From Spirochaetia bacterium UBA5763 (lineage in GTDB: Bacteria > Spirochaetota > UBA4802 > UBA5550), in contig DIEX01000030.1 of the NCBI GenBank assembly GCA_002418835.1, forward strand, positions 62,001 to 126,000: a stretch of 64,000 nucleotides of DNA, written 5' to 3'. The notes under the pieces were generated by a model that saw only the letters and a list, made by a program, of their open reading frames with translations, made no database searches and had not been told where the DNA came from. A program made the translations under genes and the position numbers. Positions 51,301 through 59,461 of this stretch are shown piece by piece (position 1 is the stretch's first letter; each line of letters opens with the position of its first letter).

Positions 51301-51736
51301 CCTCCCTCTCCCTTGTCTTTCTGTGCGCCTCGAAAAGCTCAAAAGCCATTTCAATGGAGGAGAGAAGTACAAACTCACCGGAATTTTTTATCACATACCC
51401 GTACCTTGTAATATTTTTTACAAGCTGCACCATATCCCTTTCTGCATGAGACGTGAGGAAAACAATGGGTATATCTCTCCCCTCAAGAATAAGCTCTGCG
51501 GCTCTTGTGCCGTCAATCCCGTACCCCAGGTCTATATCCATAAGGATAAGATCAATATCGCCATTTTCAAGAGCAATAGATATTGCAGTGTCTCCATCAT
51601 TTGCCTGGAGGACATTATAACCGCTGTTAGCAAGAAATTGCGCCTGGGCCATAGAAGTGATAACTTCATCCTCCACAAGAAGGATGTTTTTTCTTCTGTT
51701 TTCAGCCATATCTTCAGATGTCATTATATTTTGCAT
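48305..51736 (-). CDS. Large hybrid sensor kinase: receiver, six PAS domains, HisKA_2
   Basis: 1143 aa, no transmembrane segments. The N-terminal receiver (to about 135) has D67 in LILMDID. About six PAS domains follow between 145 and 900; the third to fifth are close copies (RYRLLADNT.D.IWTMD, F.Y.SPS....RGYTPEE, ..E...RDITDRK), implying tandem duplication. HisKA_2 has EVHHRIKNNMGSI near 920 and an HATPase domain with NELLTNALKYAF and VKDSGVGLPD. Similar in plan to the kinase at 22853. The C-terminal end overlaps the convergent hydrogenase gene by 62 bp; the last 15 or so residues look non-conserved. Confidence 0.92.
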   Translation of the reverse strand: MQNIMTSEDMAENRRKNILLVEDEVITSMAQAQFLANSGYNVLQANDGDTAISIALENGDIDLILMDIDLGYGIDGTRAAELILEGRDIPIVFLTSHAERDMVQLVKNITRYGYVIKNSGEFVLLSSIEMAFELFEAHRKTREREEYLDVTLHSIADCVISTDSDGRIVRMNRAAENITGWKLEDAAGQALYDVFHVTDAEVSEQPFDKIFYLNKKGEWRNKLILISRSGAVYRIDKSSSPIRDGYGNIRGRVIIFRDVTGEHNTQKALIVRGALMRGLFDNMPAGAVVFQIRNDGSQPSDYIINDANRAALRFQNVRIDDVIGKSLAEVRHDIDNLNVIPSYRRVWQTGITENFSTRIYKGGRIVLWFDNYAFKLPTGEIVTIYRDVSEQKKAEEALRESESRYRLLADNTGDSIWTMDLDLRFTYLSPSAFTLKGHTPDEVLKYTVKDIMSPESVSLACRTLERELENDRAGADPRRTLRLMFEHNIEAETRWLESTLSFIRDDNGNPVGVLGATRDVTERKLAEDALRESEKRYRLLADNTADNIWTMDINLKFTYSSPSVYKLRGYTPEEALTQRVEDTVTPGSIDLVYSILKEELEKDSAGAPSDRERRVVLEHYHKDGHKLWLESSMSFMRDENGKINGILGVTRDITDRKFVEDALRESEERYRLIADNTADIIWAADLELRFTYVSPSVMKIRGYTPEEVIVQTIEDTVVPETRGLVRSILNSELQRCMDGCNASGGALNAVVLEHLHKDGSRIWLESSLSFLRDEKGSIYGILGVSRDITDRKHAEDALRNSEVKLQIIMDGLPAYLAYVDNNEKYVYVNKAYAEWHGRSKDDFPGHHLEDMVEQSYYIKAKPYYMRALNGERVLFENTMTDREGNEHIARAEYVPHITNGVVNGFFALLLDITERKKAEEKVLSLLKEKELLLKEVHHRIKNNMGSISSLLYLQADTLEDPAAVEAIQDARSRVISMMSIYEMLYRSEDCRSVSVYEYLTDLIEKISATYIRNRKISIEKDIEDFRLDSSMLFPSGMIINELLTNALKYAFPDGNPGSIMIRMKKLCGKTVEISVKDSGVGLPDAVKIAKSKGFGLSLVNMLVQQLHGKLSIVKNGGTEFRITFICAEDNLKGASTLKSLQNP

Positions 51737-51903
51737 AAATACACAGGAATAATAAACCGGTTTTGTTAATCATGCACAGTGGAGTTGAAAAATCAAGGAA
51801 TAAAAACGAATAATAAATAAAAGAGAGATTTGAACGCCCGGTCAGTATTAATACTTAATACCCTATTAAGCCGGAAAATTTGGAATATTAAATTTTAATA
51901 TAT

Positions 51904-52326
51904 TCAGAAGATCATTAAATATATAAGAATAACAAGAACAAGGAGAGTCAGAAAAATGACAAGTTTAATATATCTCCCACGCCTTATATGCAGATGGGCG
52001 CGCTCCATCAGAAGGCCCTGCTCAGTAAGAGGATATCCTCCGTTAAAATAAAGAGCATCAATATTATTTCTTGTTTTTTTCACAATGAATGAATTTTTAT
52101 CAAGATAGCCTATATCTATAAGCTCAAGAACAAGTGCAACACGATCAGCCTGATCTATACTTAGCGGGAAATTAAACTCCCCTCGCCTATTATAGATATC
52201 AAGCAGATATTCAAAAGCGGGATAGTACGCTTCACGCCGCTTCATAAGCTTTTTCATTTCTTTTTTGTAGTCCAAGGGCTTACCTTTTAATTCCAGAATC
52301 CGATCCCCTTCTGAATTGTCAAACAA
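51904..52326 (-). CDS. Hypothetical tail-anchored protein
   Basis: 140 aa in the longest frame, starting at TTG; another TTG at codon 18 has a better-spaced AAAGG upstream, so the true start is uncertain. The middle (RVALVLELIDIGYLDKN, YPLTEQGLLMERA) looks like a winged-helix-sized soluble part, and the last 22 residues (LVIFLTLLVLVILIYLMIF) form one transmembrane segment at the extreme C-terminus, the layout of a tail-anchored protein facing the cytosol. Not recognised. Monocistronic between the kinase gene and mutS2. Confidence 0.65.
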   Translation of the reverse strand: MFDNSEGDRILELKGKPLDYKKEMKKLMKRREAYYPAFEYLLDIYNRRGEFNFPLSIDQADRVALVLELIDIGYLDKNSFIVKKTRNNIDALYFNGGYPLTEQGLLMERAHLHIRRGRYIKLVIFLTLLVLVILIYLMIF

Positions 52327-52411
52327 TTATATATGCAATAAATAATTGACACAGGAAGATAGTCAGAAATTATTATTTGATAAGGAATAAATTGAGATTA
52401 TTTATTTACAT

Positions 52412-52521
52412 GTCATTGCGAACAAAGTGAAGCAATCTATCCTGGATGATATTATTCCAATATATAAAATAAAATCCCATTATTATCAGATTGCCACGTC
52501 GCTGATGCTCCTCGCAATGAC
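52412..52521. repeat. GTCATTGCGA palindromic repeat
   Basis: Starts GTCATTGCGAACAAAGTGAAGCAATC and ends CTCCTCGCAATGAC; the inner arms CAATCTATC and CAGATTGCC also pair loosely. This is the type of GTCATTGCGAGG...CGCAATGAC element dispersed in many bacterial genomes. It lies 48 bp before mutS2. Confidence 0.75.
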
Positions 52522-52569
52522 GAATCAAATCTCTGATTCAGCATAGGATGATATACATAATACAACAAC

Positions 52570-54975
52570 ATGAAAAACAGACTGGATAAACGTATACTGA
52601 ACATACTCGAATGGCCCATCATTGAAGAGAGGATAATCTCACTCTGCTCAAGTGACCCGGCGAAACGTATTGCAGGGCGGCTTAAACCTGTACCGGAACA
52701 GAAAATCCGCGTACAGATGAAAAAGATCAGCGCCATTAAAGAACTGATCTCCCGTGGCACAACTCCGCCGCTATCAGGAATAAATGACATATCCGTACAT
52801 ACAGCCCTTGCGTCCAAAGGGGGAGTGCTTGAACTGGAAAGCCTTTGCAGCATAAGGACATTTACCTCCGCGTCCGAGAGGATCAGAAAATACCTTGCAG
52901 CCAACAGGGAGGAGTTCCCCCCTCTGGAGGATGAGTACAGCAGAATACACCCTCTTGAGAAGCTTAATACTCTGCTTCAGGAATCACTGACAGATAACGG
53001 CGAACTTAACGAAGATAAGTTCTCTATCCTGAAAAAGATAAGGAAAGTTATATTTACATCCAGGCAGGACCTGGAGAAAAAAATAAGCAGAATAATACAC
53101 TTACCTGATAATGGAAAAGTTCTTCAGGAGAAGACATATACAACAATAAACGGCCGTTATGTGATACTTGTGAAATCAGGAATGAGAAGCAGAATAAACG
53201 GAAATGTTCACGATATATCAGCCAGCGGACAGACTGTTTACTTTGAGCCCTCGGAACTCACGGAGCTTAATAACTCCCTCATAATGCATGAGAAGGAACT
53301 GCTCCTTGAAATACAGAAGATACTGGCTGAAATCACTGTGCATGTAGCTGACCATGCAGATGAACTTGACTCTAACCTGAGAGTGCTCTCATACTTCGAC
53401 TTTCTCACTGCCGCGTCAAAATTCAGCATTCAGACAAGGAGCAGTGAACCTGTTCTCTCAGAAAAGCCGCTGATGAAGCTAAGCAGGGCTCACCACCCGG
53501 TTCTTCAGCTGATGTCCCCTGACACAATTGTATCAAATGATGTACAGCTTGGGGTTGATTTTAACTGCCTTATTATTTCCGGAGCCAATACCGGGGGAAA
53601 GACTGTAATGCTGAAGACTATCGGCCTCTGCGCGCTCTTTGCGATGTACGGCCTTCATATCCCTGCAAGCCCGGACTCGGAGATCGGGATATTCAGCAAC
53701 ATCATGGCTGACATTGGTGACGACCAGAACCTGTCCCAGTCTCTTTCAACATTCTCAGGGCAGCTTACAATCATCAACGATATATTGAAGAGAGCAGACA
53801 GCAGAACACTTGTTATTATAGATGAAATTATCGTGGGAACAAATCCCAGGCAGGGTGCGGCTCTTTCTCAGGCAATACTCGAAGAAATGATTAACACCGG
53901 GAGCCGCATCATTGTATCCACACACTACACCGAGTTGAAGGAACTCCCTGCAAACGACAGCAGATTCCAGAACTCATCAGTAACATTCAACCTCGACACG
54001 CTTAAACCGACTTACGAGCTTCGGATAGGAATACCGGGAATAAGCTACGCAGTTGAGATTGCACGGAACTACGGTATTGCTGAAAACATACTTGAACGCG
54101 CGAAGACGCTTGTTGACAGCAGGGAATCAAGCGTTGAATCCCTGATAGAGAAAGTGCAGCGTTATGAAGAGGAGATAATTGAGGAGAGAGAAAAAGTAAG
54201 AATCCTGAACCTTGAACTTTCAGATGAGAAGGAAAAAATCAGGAAGAGACAGGAGGAACTGGAAAAACTCACTGCTGAGACAAAAAAAGGAAGAGGCATT
54301 GAATTCCTTAATGAACTGGCAAGATACAGGGAACAGATTGCGCAACGGATTACACGCCTTCAGGAACTGGAACAGAAAGACGCTGGAAAACTCCATGAGG
54401 AGATTACAGCAATACGAGAAGAGATATCATCACGTCTGCATGATGAATCGCGTGAAAGATACTCTGACACAATGGAGCAGATTGTTCCCGAAACCGCAAA
54501 AAAAGGTGACCGTGTATTCATTTCAGCAATTGAGACTGAAGGTGTTCTGGAGGAGATCGACAGTTCAGGGAAAACAGCGTTTGTTATACTGGGTGGGACA
54601 ATAAAATCAAGGTTCCCGGTTAAGGAACTGTTTATTATTCCCCCGGCAGGTTCAGCTCCTAAAAAAACAGCGCTTAAACGCAATGTGATAAAAGGGACTC
54701 CAGACCATGAGATACCATCAACAATACAGACTTCATATAATACCATTGACCTGCGCGGAATGAGAGTGGACGAAGCCCTTGCTGTAATGGACAGAGATCT
54801 CGATTCTATGGACAGGAAAAGTATAGGTATTGTCATTGTAATACATGGACATGGAACCGGTGCGCTGAAGCAGGCAGTCCGCGATGCACTTAAAATGAAT
54901 ATCTATGTAAGGGATTTCCGCCCCGGTGATTTCGGCGAAGGTGGTGATGGAGTCACTGTTGTTAAAATGAGATAA
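52570..54975 (+). CDS. mutS2: Endonuclease MutS2
   Basis: 801 aa. The clamp and core regions lead to the ATPase domain with Walker A IISGANTGGKTVMLKT near 330-345, GDDQNLSQSLSTFSGQL, Walker B TLVIIDEI near 417 and the signature THYTELK. A long coiled coil (about 520-640) precedes the Smr nuclease domain, which starts IDLRGMRVDEAL and has VIHGHGTGALKQAVRDAL near the C-terminus. MutS2 processes recombination intermediates or acts in ribosome rescue in some species. No mutL or mutS nearby. Length matches the family. Confidence 0.95.
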   Translation: MKNRLDKRILNILEWPIIEERIISLCSSDPAKRIAGRLKPVPEQKIRVQMKKISAIKELISRGTTPPLSGINDISVHTALASKGGVLELESLCSIRTFTSASERIRKYLAANREEFPPLEDEYSRIHPLEKLNTLLQESLTDNGELNEDKFSILKKIRKVIFTSRQDLEKKISRIIHLPDNGKVLQEKTYTTINGRYVILVKSGMRSRINGNVHDISASGQTVYFEPSELTELNNSLIMHEKELLLEIQKILAEITVHVADHADELDSNLRVLSYFDFLTAASKFSIQTRSSEPVLSEKPLMKLSRAHHPVLQLMSPDTIVSNDVQLGVDFNCLIISGANTGGKTVMLKTIGLCALFAMYGLHIPASPDSEIGIFSNIMADIGDDQNLSQSLSTFSGQLTIINDILKRADSRTLVIIDEIIVGTNPRQGAALSQAILEEMINTGSRIIVSTHYTELKELPANDSRFQNSSVTFNLDTLKPTYELRIGIPGISYAVEIARNYGIAENILERAKTLVDSRESSVESLIEKVQRYEEEIIEEREKVRILNLELSDEKEKIRKRQEELEKLTAETKKGRGIEFLNELARYREQIAQRITRLQELEQKDAGKLHEEITAIREEISSRLHDESRERYSDTMEQIVPETAKKGDRVFISAIETEGVLEEIDSSGKTAFVILGGTIKSRFPVKELFIIPPAGSAPKKTALKRNVIKGTPDHEIPSTIQTSYNTIDLRGMRVDEALAVMDRDLDSMDRKSIGIVIVIHGHGTGALKQAVRDALKMNIYVRDFRPGDFGEGGDGVTVVKMR

Positions 54976-54992
54976 ATTTCCTGAGAAGATCC

Positions 54993-56669
54993 TCAGTTAA
55001 GTATCTTCTCAAGTATAACCTTTGTAATCATATAAGTCGGTTTGATCCCCTCCTCCCCCAGTGCGCCGGAGGCCAGGGTCTGGCCGCTCACTATGGGGTT
55101 ATCAGAGGCGTAATATGCATATCTCACCCTGACATCACGTCGGATATGCTCACGGATTATCGCAGCATTCACAGCTCGCTGGTAATGCCCCCCCTCCATC
55201 TCAAGGCCAATTGCCTTCCAGCTTGATTTCTGAAACTTTTCAAGCACGTCCCTGTTCTGGAGTGATGTGCCAAGTACAGTAACAATAGGCCCCACGTACA
55301 CCGGGATTGAACCGTCAAAATCATCAGGCTTAAGGTCATTATCCACCATGTAGTTATGAGGATTACCCTCAAAAACATGTGCTGTGGGGAGCATAATGTC
55401 ACCCTTCTGCCCTGGGAGTATCCCCGCTTTCCCCATAATCGAAATAGATCTGAAATCGAAATAGCGATCTTTTTCATTGGTAATATGCGGACTCAGAAGT
55501 TCATCCATTACTTCATAAGCCTGAGCGCCGAAAGCATAGTCTATTACAATTATCACAGGCTTGTTTTCCGGTTCAACGCCATTGGTAATCTGCATATCAG
55601 GATGAACAGGTATACCATTAAACTGCGCCATGTCAATTATCTGCGTATCAATGGAAAAACCGGAAAGGTCTGGCAGTTCGTGAAGCCCGTGCTCCTTTGC
55701 AAAGTCCTTCACGCTCCCCTGGAACTCCCTGCTTCTTGTGATAAAATCATACAAATCAAAATCCTCACCCTTAAGCCTGTCCCTCAATGCAGCGTGAGCA
55801 TAAAGGGCATTCAGTACGCTGTGCATGTTGGCGCTTATCACATGTACAGGGCGATCTCCGAGCCCCAGTTCAACAAGACGATTCTTAACATTGTCAGCCC
55901 ATGCTCTGCCGAACTTATGCCTGCCGATCATATCACGGAGAGAAGGTGTGAAGTATATCATCAGCATTTTATCCCTGTCATCATCATCCTCAAGGGCACG
56001 CATTCCGAGATTAAATATTATTTTAAAGAGGCCGTTATTCCCGTTCTTCTCTTTTCGTGAAGCTTCAAGGTACTGGTAGGTTTCACGGGTCTCCTGGAAT
56101 GTGCGCCCGAGAATTATTGACAGGTTCCAGAGCGCGCGGTCAAGTTCCGGACCCCGGAGTTCAGTCCCCTTTACATGTGTTTCAAGGACACCCCATTCCG
56201 CAGAGAGCTTCCCGGATTCATCATGTATCTGCTTTTTTATTTTATGTGATTCGATATTCAGGAATGTAAGGTGAGTCAGTATATCATAAATTTCACTCAT
56301 ACCCTGGGTTATTATAAAATTCATCTCGTTCTGACTTATGCGGTATGAAACCCGCCGTCTTTTAAGAGGGACAATTTTTTCGAAGGCGGTATGCTCAAAT
56401 TCCTCTTCTGCAGTGAGTATAATTCTGTTGCACTCCTCAATCCCCCTGGGGAGCCTGTCCATTACATACTCAAGGCCTTTAAGTTCAATAATGCGGGGTT
56501 CATTCATTGTGCCGTAAATTTCAGGGGAGAGCATCTTAAGAGAATCTTCAAGTGTCTGCCCGGATCGTCCGGAGGGCTTATAGTATCCCCGGAGCGCAAG
56601 TGCATCAGCAGTAATCTTGAACATTCTGATTGCTATACGCCCTCTCTGGGCCTTTGTGATGTTTTCCAT
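54993..56669 (-). CDS. Uncharacterised protein with nucleoside-phosphorylase-like C-terminus
   Basis: 558 aa, not recognised as a named family. The N-terminal 200 residues are mostly helical with a run of charged residues. The C-terminal 200 residues resemble the purine/uridine phosphorylase fold: IIVIDYAFGAQAYEVMDELL, SISIMGKAGILPGQKGDIMLPTAHVFEG, GPIVTVLGTSLQN and GLEMEGGHYQRAV, where EMEG matches the nucleoside-binding motif of such enzymes (usually A-EMEGAA). A Ser-Asp pair (YYASDNP) follows, as in the phosphorylase active site. No signal peptide. GGAGG precedes the ATG. Substrate unknown. Confidence 0.75.
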   Translation of the reverse strand: MENITKAQRGRIAIRMFKITADALALRGYYKPSGRSGQTLEDSLKMLSPEIYGTMNEPRIIELKGLEYVMDRLPRGIEECNRIILTAEEEFEHTAFEKIVPLKRRRVSYRISQNEMNFIITQGMSEIYDILTHLTFLNIESHKIKKQIHDESGKLSAEWGVLETHVKGTELRGPELDRALWNLSIILGRTFQETRETYQYLEASRKEKNGNNGLFKIIFNLGMRALEDDDDRDKMLMIYFTPSLRDMIGRHKFGRAWADNVKNRLVELGLGDRPVHVISANMHSVLNALYAHAALRDRLKGEDFDLYDFITRSREFQGSVKDFAKEHGLHELPDLSGFSIDTQIIDMAQFNGIPVHPDMQITNGVEPENKPVIIVIDYAFGAQAYEVMDELLSPHITNEKDRYFDFRSISIMGKAGILPGQKGDIMLPTAHVFEGNPHNYMVDNDLKPDDFDGSIPVYVGPIVTVLGTSLQNRDVLEKFQKSSWKAIGLEMEGGHYQRAVNAAIIREHIRRDVRVRYAYYASDNPIVSGQTLASGALGEEGIKPTYMITKVILEKILN

Positions 56670-56825
56670 ATAATTCCTCCGTGAATCACATCGCAGCCCG
56701 TCTCCCCCCGCACCCCCGTAGGGGGCAAAGCTTATAATGTTGAATTCAGAAAGAATCGGGGGCTGCGTAATGTTTGAGTGATGATGAAATTAATGAAGTA
56801 TAGTTGCAACAAAAAAATTCTGGAT

Positions 56826-59447
56826 CTATTTTGACTTCATTGTATAAACGCCGTCCCACTTCTGTGATGGAGGTTTTTTCATAAACTCCTCACACCGGGT
56901 TATGTATGTCTTTGAAGGGCCGTCGTCCGGGAGAATCTTCAGTGCATCCTGGAACGCGGACATTGCCCTCTTCCACTGCCTCTCTTTGAAGTGTTCAAGC
57001 CCCTTATTGTAATGGGCCAATGCATCATACACCTTCTGCGGGAGAGTTCCTTTCATGCCGAGAAGTTCAAATATTCCAATTGGCTCCGTTTTCCCTACAA
57101 CGCGTATAACATCAAGTTTTCTGCTTTCAACATTCTCTTTAACCGCGTTATATGTATTTTCACTGATCATGGCGGTAGTGCCGTATATTTTATTGGCCCC
57201 TTCAAGCCGGGATGCAAGATTCACAGAGTCACCCATAGCCGTATAATCCATACGCATTTTGGAACCCATGTTCCCTACAACAGCCATACCTGTATTCATA
57301 CCCATACGGACAAAAAGCTGATGTTGCCCTATGTTCCTCCACTCCTCCTGCATCTCCCGGAGCCTCTTCTTCATATCAATTGCAGCAAGGCACGCGCGGA
57401 GTTCATGATCAACATAAGGCTGAGGCGCACCGTAGAACGCCATGATTGCGTCACCCTCATATTTGTCTATTGTGCCACCATGGGAGATGATAATGTCTGT
57501 CATCTCTGAGAGGTATTCATTAAGGAGCGCAACAAGTTCAGGCGGAGTGAGCTTTTCAGAGATCGTGGAGAATCCCGCGACATCAGAGAAAAAAGTTGTA
57601 ATCCTCCTGTTTTCCCCGCCAAGTTCAAGAGACTCCGGATGCTCCATAATCTGTTCAATGACATCAGGAGCGATATACCGAGAGAAAGCCCCCTTGATAA
57701 AACGCTTCTGACTCTCCTCACTCACAAGCTTGATAGAAACAATAACTACAGATGGTATTATAAGCGCGAGGTTAAGCCCCAGCTGTTCAAGCCATACGTT
57801 ATGAAACGCGAAGAGATATAATGACAGAAAATTGATTACAAAAAAACCTGCGATAGCGACTGCAAGTGAACGGCGTGATGCCAGTCTCTGCATCACTAAA
57901 CCGGAAGCGGCAGCTGTAACAAAGATCAGTATAAATATAAACGCATACCCTGGTTTCTTTATAAACTCCCTGTTAATAATAGTATTGATTGTATTATGAT
58001 ATGTGCCTACACCGGGATATTCATTATGGAGAGGGATTGACGCGATATCATGAGTACCTGTTGCAGTGAGACCGATGATGGCAATCTTACCTTTAAGCGC
58101 TTCTGTTCTGATGACCAGCTCCACAGCTTTTATATCCTCTTCAAGTACAGCAAGCTCCTTCGCAGCATTCCCGGGATTATCACTCTTCAGCTTCTCTTCA
58201 AGGTTTTTCTTTTCAGTCTTCAGAATTTCCAGAGCATTGAGTTTCTCTTTCTTTAGAGCTTCTTTACGTACGGCAATATCACTCCATATCGATTTACGCT
58301 CATTGTTATCCTTTGCAGTGTGATACTTTTCTTCAAGGGAGCTTATTGCAGACTCATTCTCCATACGTGCATGTATCCCCTCAAGCCCTGCTGTTGAGTC
58401 AAAGAAATCGTACACACCGTCTGAAAATTTCGGATACTCAAGGAGCGCAAAAAACGGGAGGATGTGAAAGGACTCCTCCCTGGGGCCCGGGCCTGCCCAG
58501 TTGACATATATCATTCCGGTTTTATCTATCGGTATAACAATATCCTCAATTTTATGAGCCATTGTATTAAATGCATTTTTCAGTATAACATTTTTCCCAG
58601 GATTGATCTCGATATCGCCCGGTTTGACATTACACACATCTATAAGCATTGCAAGTGCAAGGTTAAAGTACACCCTCCCTTCAAACACCTGAATCAGCCG
58701 CACCCGCCTTATTGTTCCGTCTATATCAGTAAACCTGTTTACAAAGCCGAATGTTTTTGCAGCGGACATCAGATCAGGGATTGGATAAACAATTGCAACT
58801 GTATCATCTCCCTGAAGCGGGGCGAACTCCTTATCACGTCCCGGAGGTACGGGGACAGAGGATAGCGCAGTAAAGCGCTTCATGGTATCCTGAAATTTCT
58901 TTGTCTTCTGCCGCTCAATTGCATCAGGGGTCAGAGGATCTCCGGTGAAAGTATAGGCGATGAGAGCGGAGCCGTTATCCTTCAGACTCTGTGAAAAAAG
59001 AGCATCATTATTTTTAACAAGAGCTGATACCTCCTCCGGTGTAACCCTCCCTTTAGCTGCTGCCCTGCTTTCGATAGCTTTATATGCTTCTTCATTAACC
59101 TGGACAGGTGACGGGTCGGGAAACATTATATCAAAAGAGACCAGGGATGTGCCAAGCTCCTTAAAAACCTTGAGCCCTTCGGCATAAATATCCCGCGTCC
59201 AGGGGAACTGCCCAAGGGCTGTTGTGCTGTTTTCATCTATATCAACGAAATAGAGCCTGTCCCATTCAGGGATCGAAGGCTTTGCCTGAAAACGGAGATC
59301 GTATAACTTAAGTTCAAACAGATTATAGGCATCTGTGAAACTGAAAGGGAGTATCAGCAGAAAAGCTGCAAGGCCGATAATGAGGCCGGAAAATTTATTC
59401 TTTTCAAAAAAATCATTCAGCCTGTCAGTCATATTCTTCCAGTTCAC
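56826..59447 (-). CDS. Adenylate/guanylate cyclase with CHASE2 sensor domain
   Basis: 873 aa from a GTG with GGAGG 6 bp upstream. One transmembrane segment (about 20-38), a periplasmic CHASE2 domain (about 40-490, YDLRFQAKPSIPEWDRLYFVDIDENS and DIMFPDPSPV at the start, TATGTHDIASIPLHNEYPGVGTYHNT at the end), three more transmembrane segments (about 500-580), and a class III cyclase domain (about 620-800) with metal Asp in TTFFSDVAGFST, YEGDAIMAFYGAP and MDYTAMGDSVNLASRLEG. A short C-terminal TPR-like region follows. It makes cAMP (or cGMP) in response to an envelope signal. Last gene of a FecR-led operon. Confidence 0.93.
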   Translation of the reverse strand: MNWKNMTDRLNDFFEKNKFSGLIIGLAAFLLILPFSFTDAYNLFELKLYDLRFQAKPSIPEWDRLYFVDIDENSTTALGQFPWTRDIYAEGLKVFKELGTSLVSFDIMFPDPSPVQVNEEAYKAIESRAAAKGRVTPEEVSALVKNNDALFSQSLKDNGSALIAYTFTGDPLTPDAIERQKTKKFQDTMKRFTALSSVPVPPGRDKEFAPLQGDDTVAIVYPIPDLMSAAKTFGFVNRFTDIDGTIRRVRLIQVFEGRVYFNLALAMLIDVCNVKPGDIEINPGKNVILKNAFNTMAHKIEDIVIPIDKTGMIYVNWAGPGPREESFHILPFFALLEYPKFSDGVYDFFDSTAGLEGIHARMENESAISSLEEKYHTAKDNNERKSIWSDIAVRKEALKKEKLNALEILKTEKKNLEEKLKSDNPGNAAKELAVLEEDIKAVELVIRTEALKGKIAIIGLTATGTHDIASIPLHNEYPGVGTYHNTINTIINREFIKKPGYAFIFILIFVTAAASGLVMQRLASRRSLAVAIAGFFVINFLSLYLFAFHNVWLEQLGLNLALIIPSVVIVSIKLVSEESQKRFIKGAFSRYIAPDVIEQIMEHPESLELGGENRRITTFFSDVAGFSTISEKLTPPELVALLNEYLSEMTDIIISHGGTIDKYEGDAIMAFYGAPQPYVDHELRACLAAIDMKKRLREMQEEWRNIGQHQLFVRMGMNTGMAVVGNMGSKMRMDYTAMGDSVNLASRLEGANKIYGTTAMISENTYNAVKENVESRKLDVIRVVGKTEPIGIFELLGMKGTLPQKVYDALAHYNKGLEHFKERQWKRAMSAFQDALKILPDDGPSKTYITRCEEFMKKPPSQKWDGVYTMKSK

Positions 59448-59461
59448 AAAACGCCTCCGAA

